From Streptomyces roseoverticillatus (lineage in GTDB: Bacteria; Actinomycetota; Actinomycetes; Streptomycetales; Streptomycetaceae): a stretch of DNA of 64,000 nucleotides. Below, in pieces: positions 63,529 through 64,000 of this stretch. Within the stretch, counting starts at the first letter, position 1. Every line of letters starts with the position of its first letter. Made by a program: the position numbers and the translations under genes. Below the pieces are notes generated by a model, which had not been told where the DNA came from, made no database searches, and worked only from the letters and a program-made list of their open reading frames with translations. The stretch is taken from NCBI RefSeq assembly GCF_000719265.1, contig NZ_JOFL01000003.1, forward strand, positions 186,001 through 250,000, read 5' to 3'.

Positions 63529-64000
63529 ATGCCATTGCAGAGTCCCCTCCTCCGCGAGCTCGCCGCCGCCGTGCGGCACGGTGTGCCCGACGCCGCCGGC
63601 ACCTTCTGGCGGCATGCCGCCACCAAGGGCACGCCCCTCGTCGAACCCGACCCCGAAGGCGACCCCGCCTGGCGGCTCGTCACCTTCCTCTGGCGCGACG
63701 ACGCCGCCCGGCCCGCCACGGACGTGCTGGCCCTCCTCCACACGGTCACCGACAAGGACCGGCACGCGGGGGACCTCGCGCCGCACCTCATGGACAAGGT
63801 GGACGGCACGGACGTCTGGGCCATCAGCCACCGGCTGCGGGCCGACCACCGGGCCTCGTACCAGTTCTTCGTGGCCCACGGCCCGCGCGAGGAGACGCTG
63901 CGCGCGGACCGCGGCTCCTGGCTGCGCGTCCTGGACGCGGCGGTGCCCGACCCGCTCAGCACGCGCCCGCAGCTTCCCTCGCGCGACGGGCGCAACCCGT
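63529..64000 (+). CDS. Enterochelin-esterase-like protein, 3' end outside window
   Basis: The first 157 residues of a protein resembling the N-terminal domain of enterochelin esterase (Fes), which hydrolyses trilactone siderophores after uptake to free iron. Family-like segments are DPAWRLVTFLWRDDAA, TDVWAISHRLRADHRASYQF and PDPLSTRPQLPSRDGRNP just before the expected esterase domain, which would start beyond the right edge. GGGAG precedes the ATG at 63529. Position after the siderophore permease supports a role in iron acquisition. The alpha/beta-hydrolase catalytic part is not visible. Confidence 0.82.
   Translation, partial: MPLQSPLLRELAAAVRHGVPDAAGTFWRHAATKGTPLVEPDPEGDPAWRLVTFLWRDDAARPATDVLALLHTVTDKDRHAGDLAPHLMDKVDGTDVWAISHRLRADHRASYQFFVAHGPREETLRADRGSWLRVLDAAVPDPLSTRPQLPSRDGRNP

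Noticed and set aside
63309..63995. 228-codon minus-strand open frame near the right edge.
   Set aside because: It is antisense to the esterase-like gene, which has recognisable Fes-type sequence and a good ribosome site.

Overview
The window looks like a piece of a Streptomyces chromosome. GC content is very high throughout, nearly all genes end their codons in G or C, GTG starts are common, and there is a short chaplin, a SigF/SigB-type sigma factor and a SpoIIE-type phosphatase. No rRNA, tRNA, insertion sequence, integrase or CRISPR array was seen. The layout is ordinary chromosome with small accessory islands. Both ends cut a gene: an FAD monooxygenase on the left and an enterochelin-esterase-like gene on the right.

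Region 0-21 kb: a truncated FAD monooxygenase, an Fpg/Nei DNA glycosylase, a cationic amino acid permease, a secreted GH92 mannosidase, an MFS transporter, a NiCoT cobalt/nickel permease behind a long cobalamin riboswitch, a second FAD monooxygenase, an APC permease with a Yip1-like membrane protein, a cytochrome P450, a three-gene XRE regulator / ImmA-IrrE peptidase / seven-helix membrane protein operon, a secreted trypsin-like protease, and an operon of a Cys-rich micro-protein, a von Willebrand A protein and a membrane-anchored partner.

Region 21-36 kb is the corrin-ring part of cobalamin synthesis. cobN (with its own riboswitch and a Crp-type regulator downstream) diverges from cobG-cobH-cobIJ; cobK, cbiD, cobM and cobL follow on both strands. 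The set mixes 'aerobic' enzymes (cobG, cobN) with CbiD. It is interrupted by a putative toxin-antitoxin pair and by an iron-box-preceded serine hydrolase. A TsaD-like gene follows, behind an inverted repeat that fits the nickel-regulator (Nur) motif.

Region 37-54 kb: a PhzF/SDR operon, a short chaplin, a SigF-type sigma factor, a phosphoketolase, a complete ribose-type operon (LacI regulator, ABC ATPase, permease, binding protein, ribokinase), a secreted barrel protein, a second P450, and a PAS-GAF-SpoIIE phosphatase with an anti-sigma-type ATPase nearby.

Region 54-64 kb: a DUF4360 secreted protein, an ABC exporter half-transporter coupled to a 31-codon ORF, a D-Ala-D-Ala carboxypeptidase, the cobalt transporter pair cbtB-cbtA behind a third cobalamin riboswitch, a degenerate histidine-phosphatase-like gene, and an iron-box-controlled tandem siderophore permease followed by the start of an enterochelin-esterase-like gene. 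Metal and cofactor homeostasis (Co, Fe, possibly Ni) is the recurring theme. Several intergenic gaps carry diverged copies of what looks like one dispersed repeat family.
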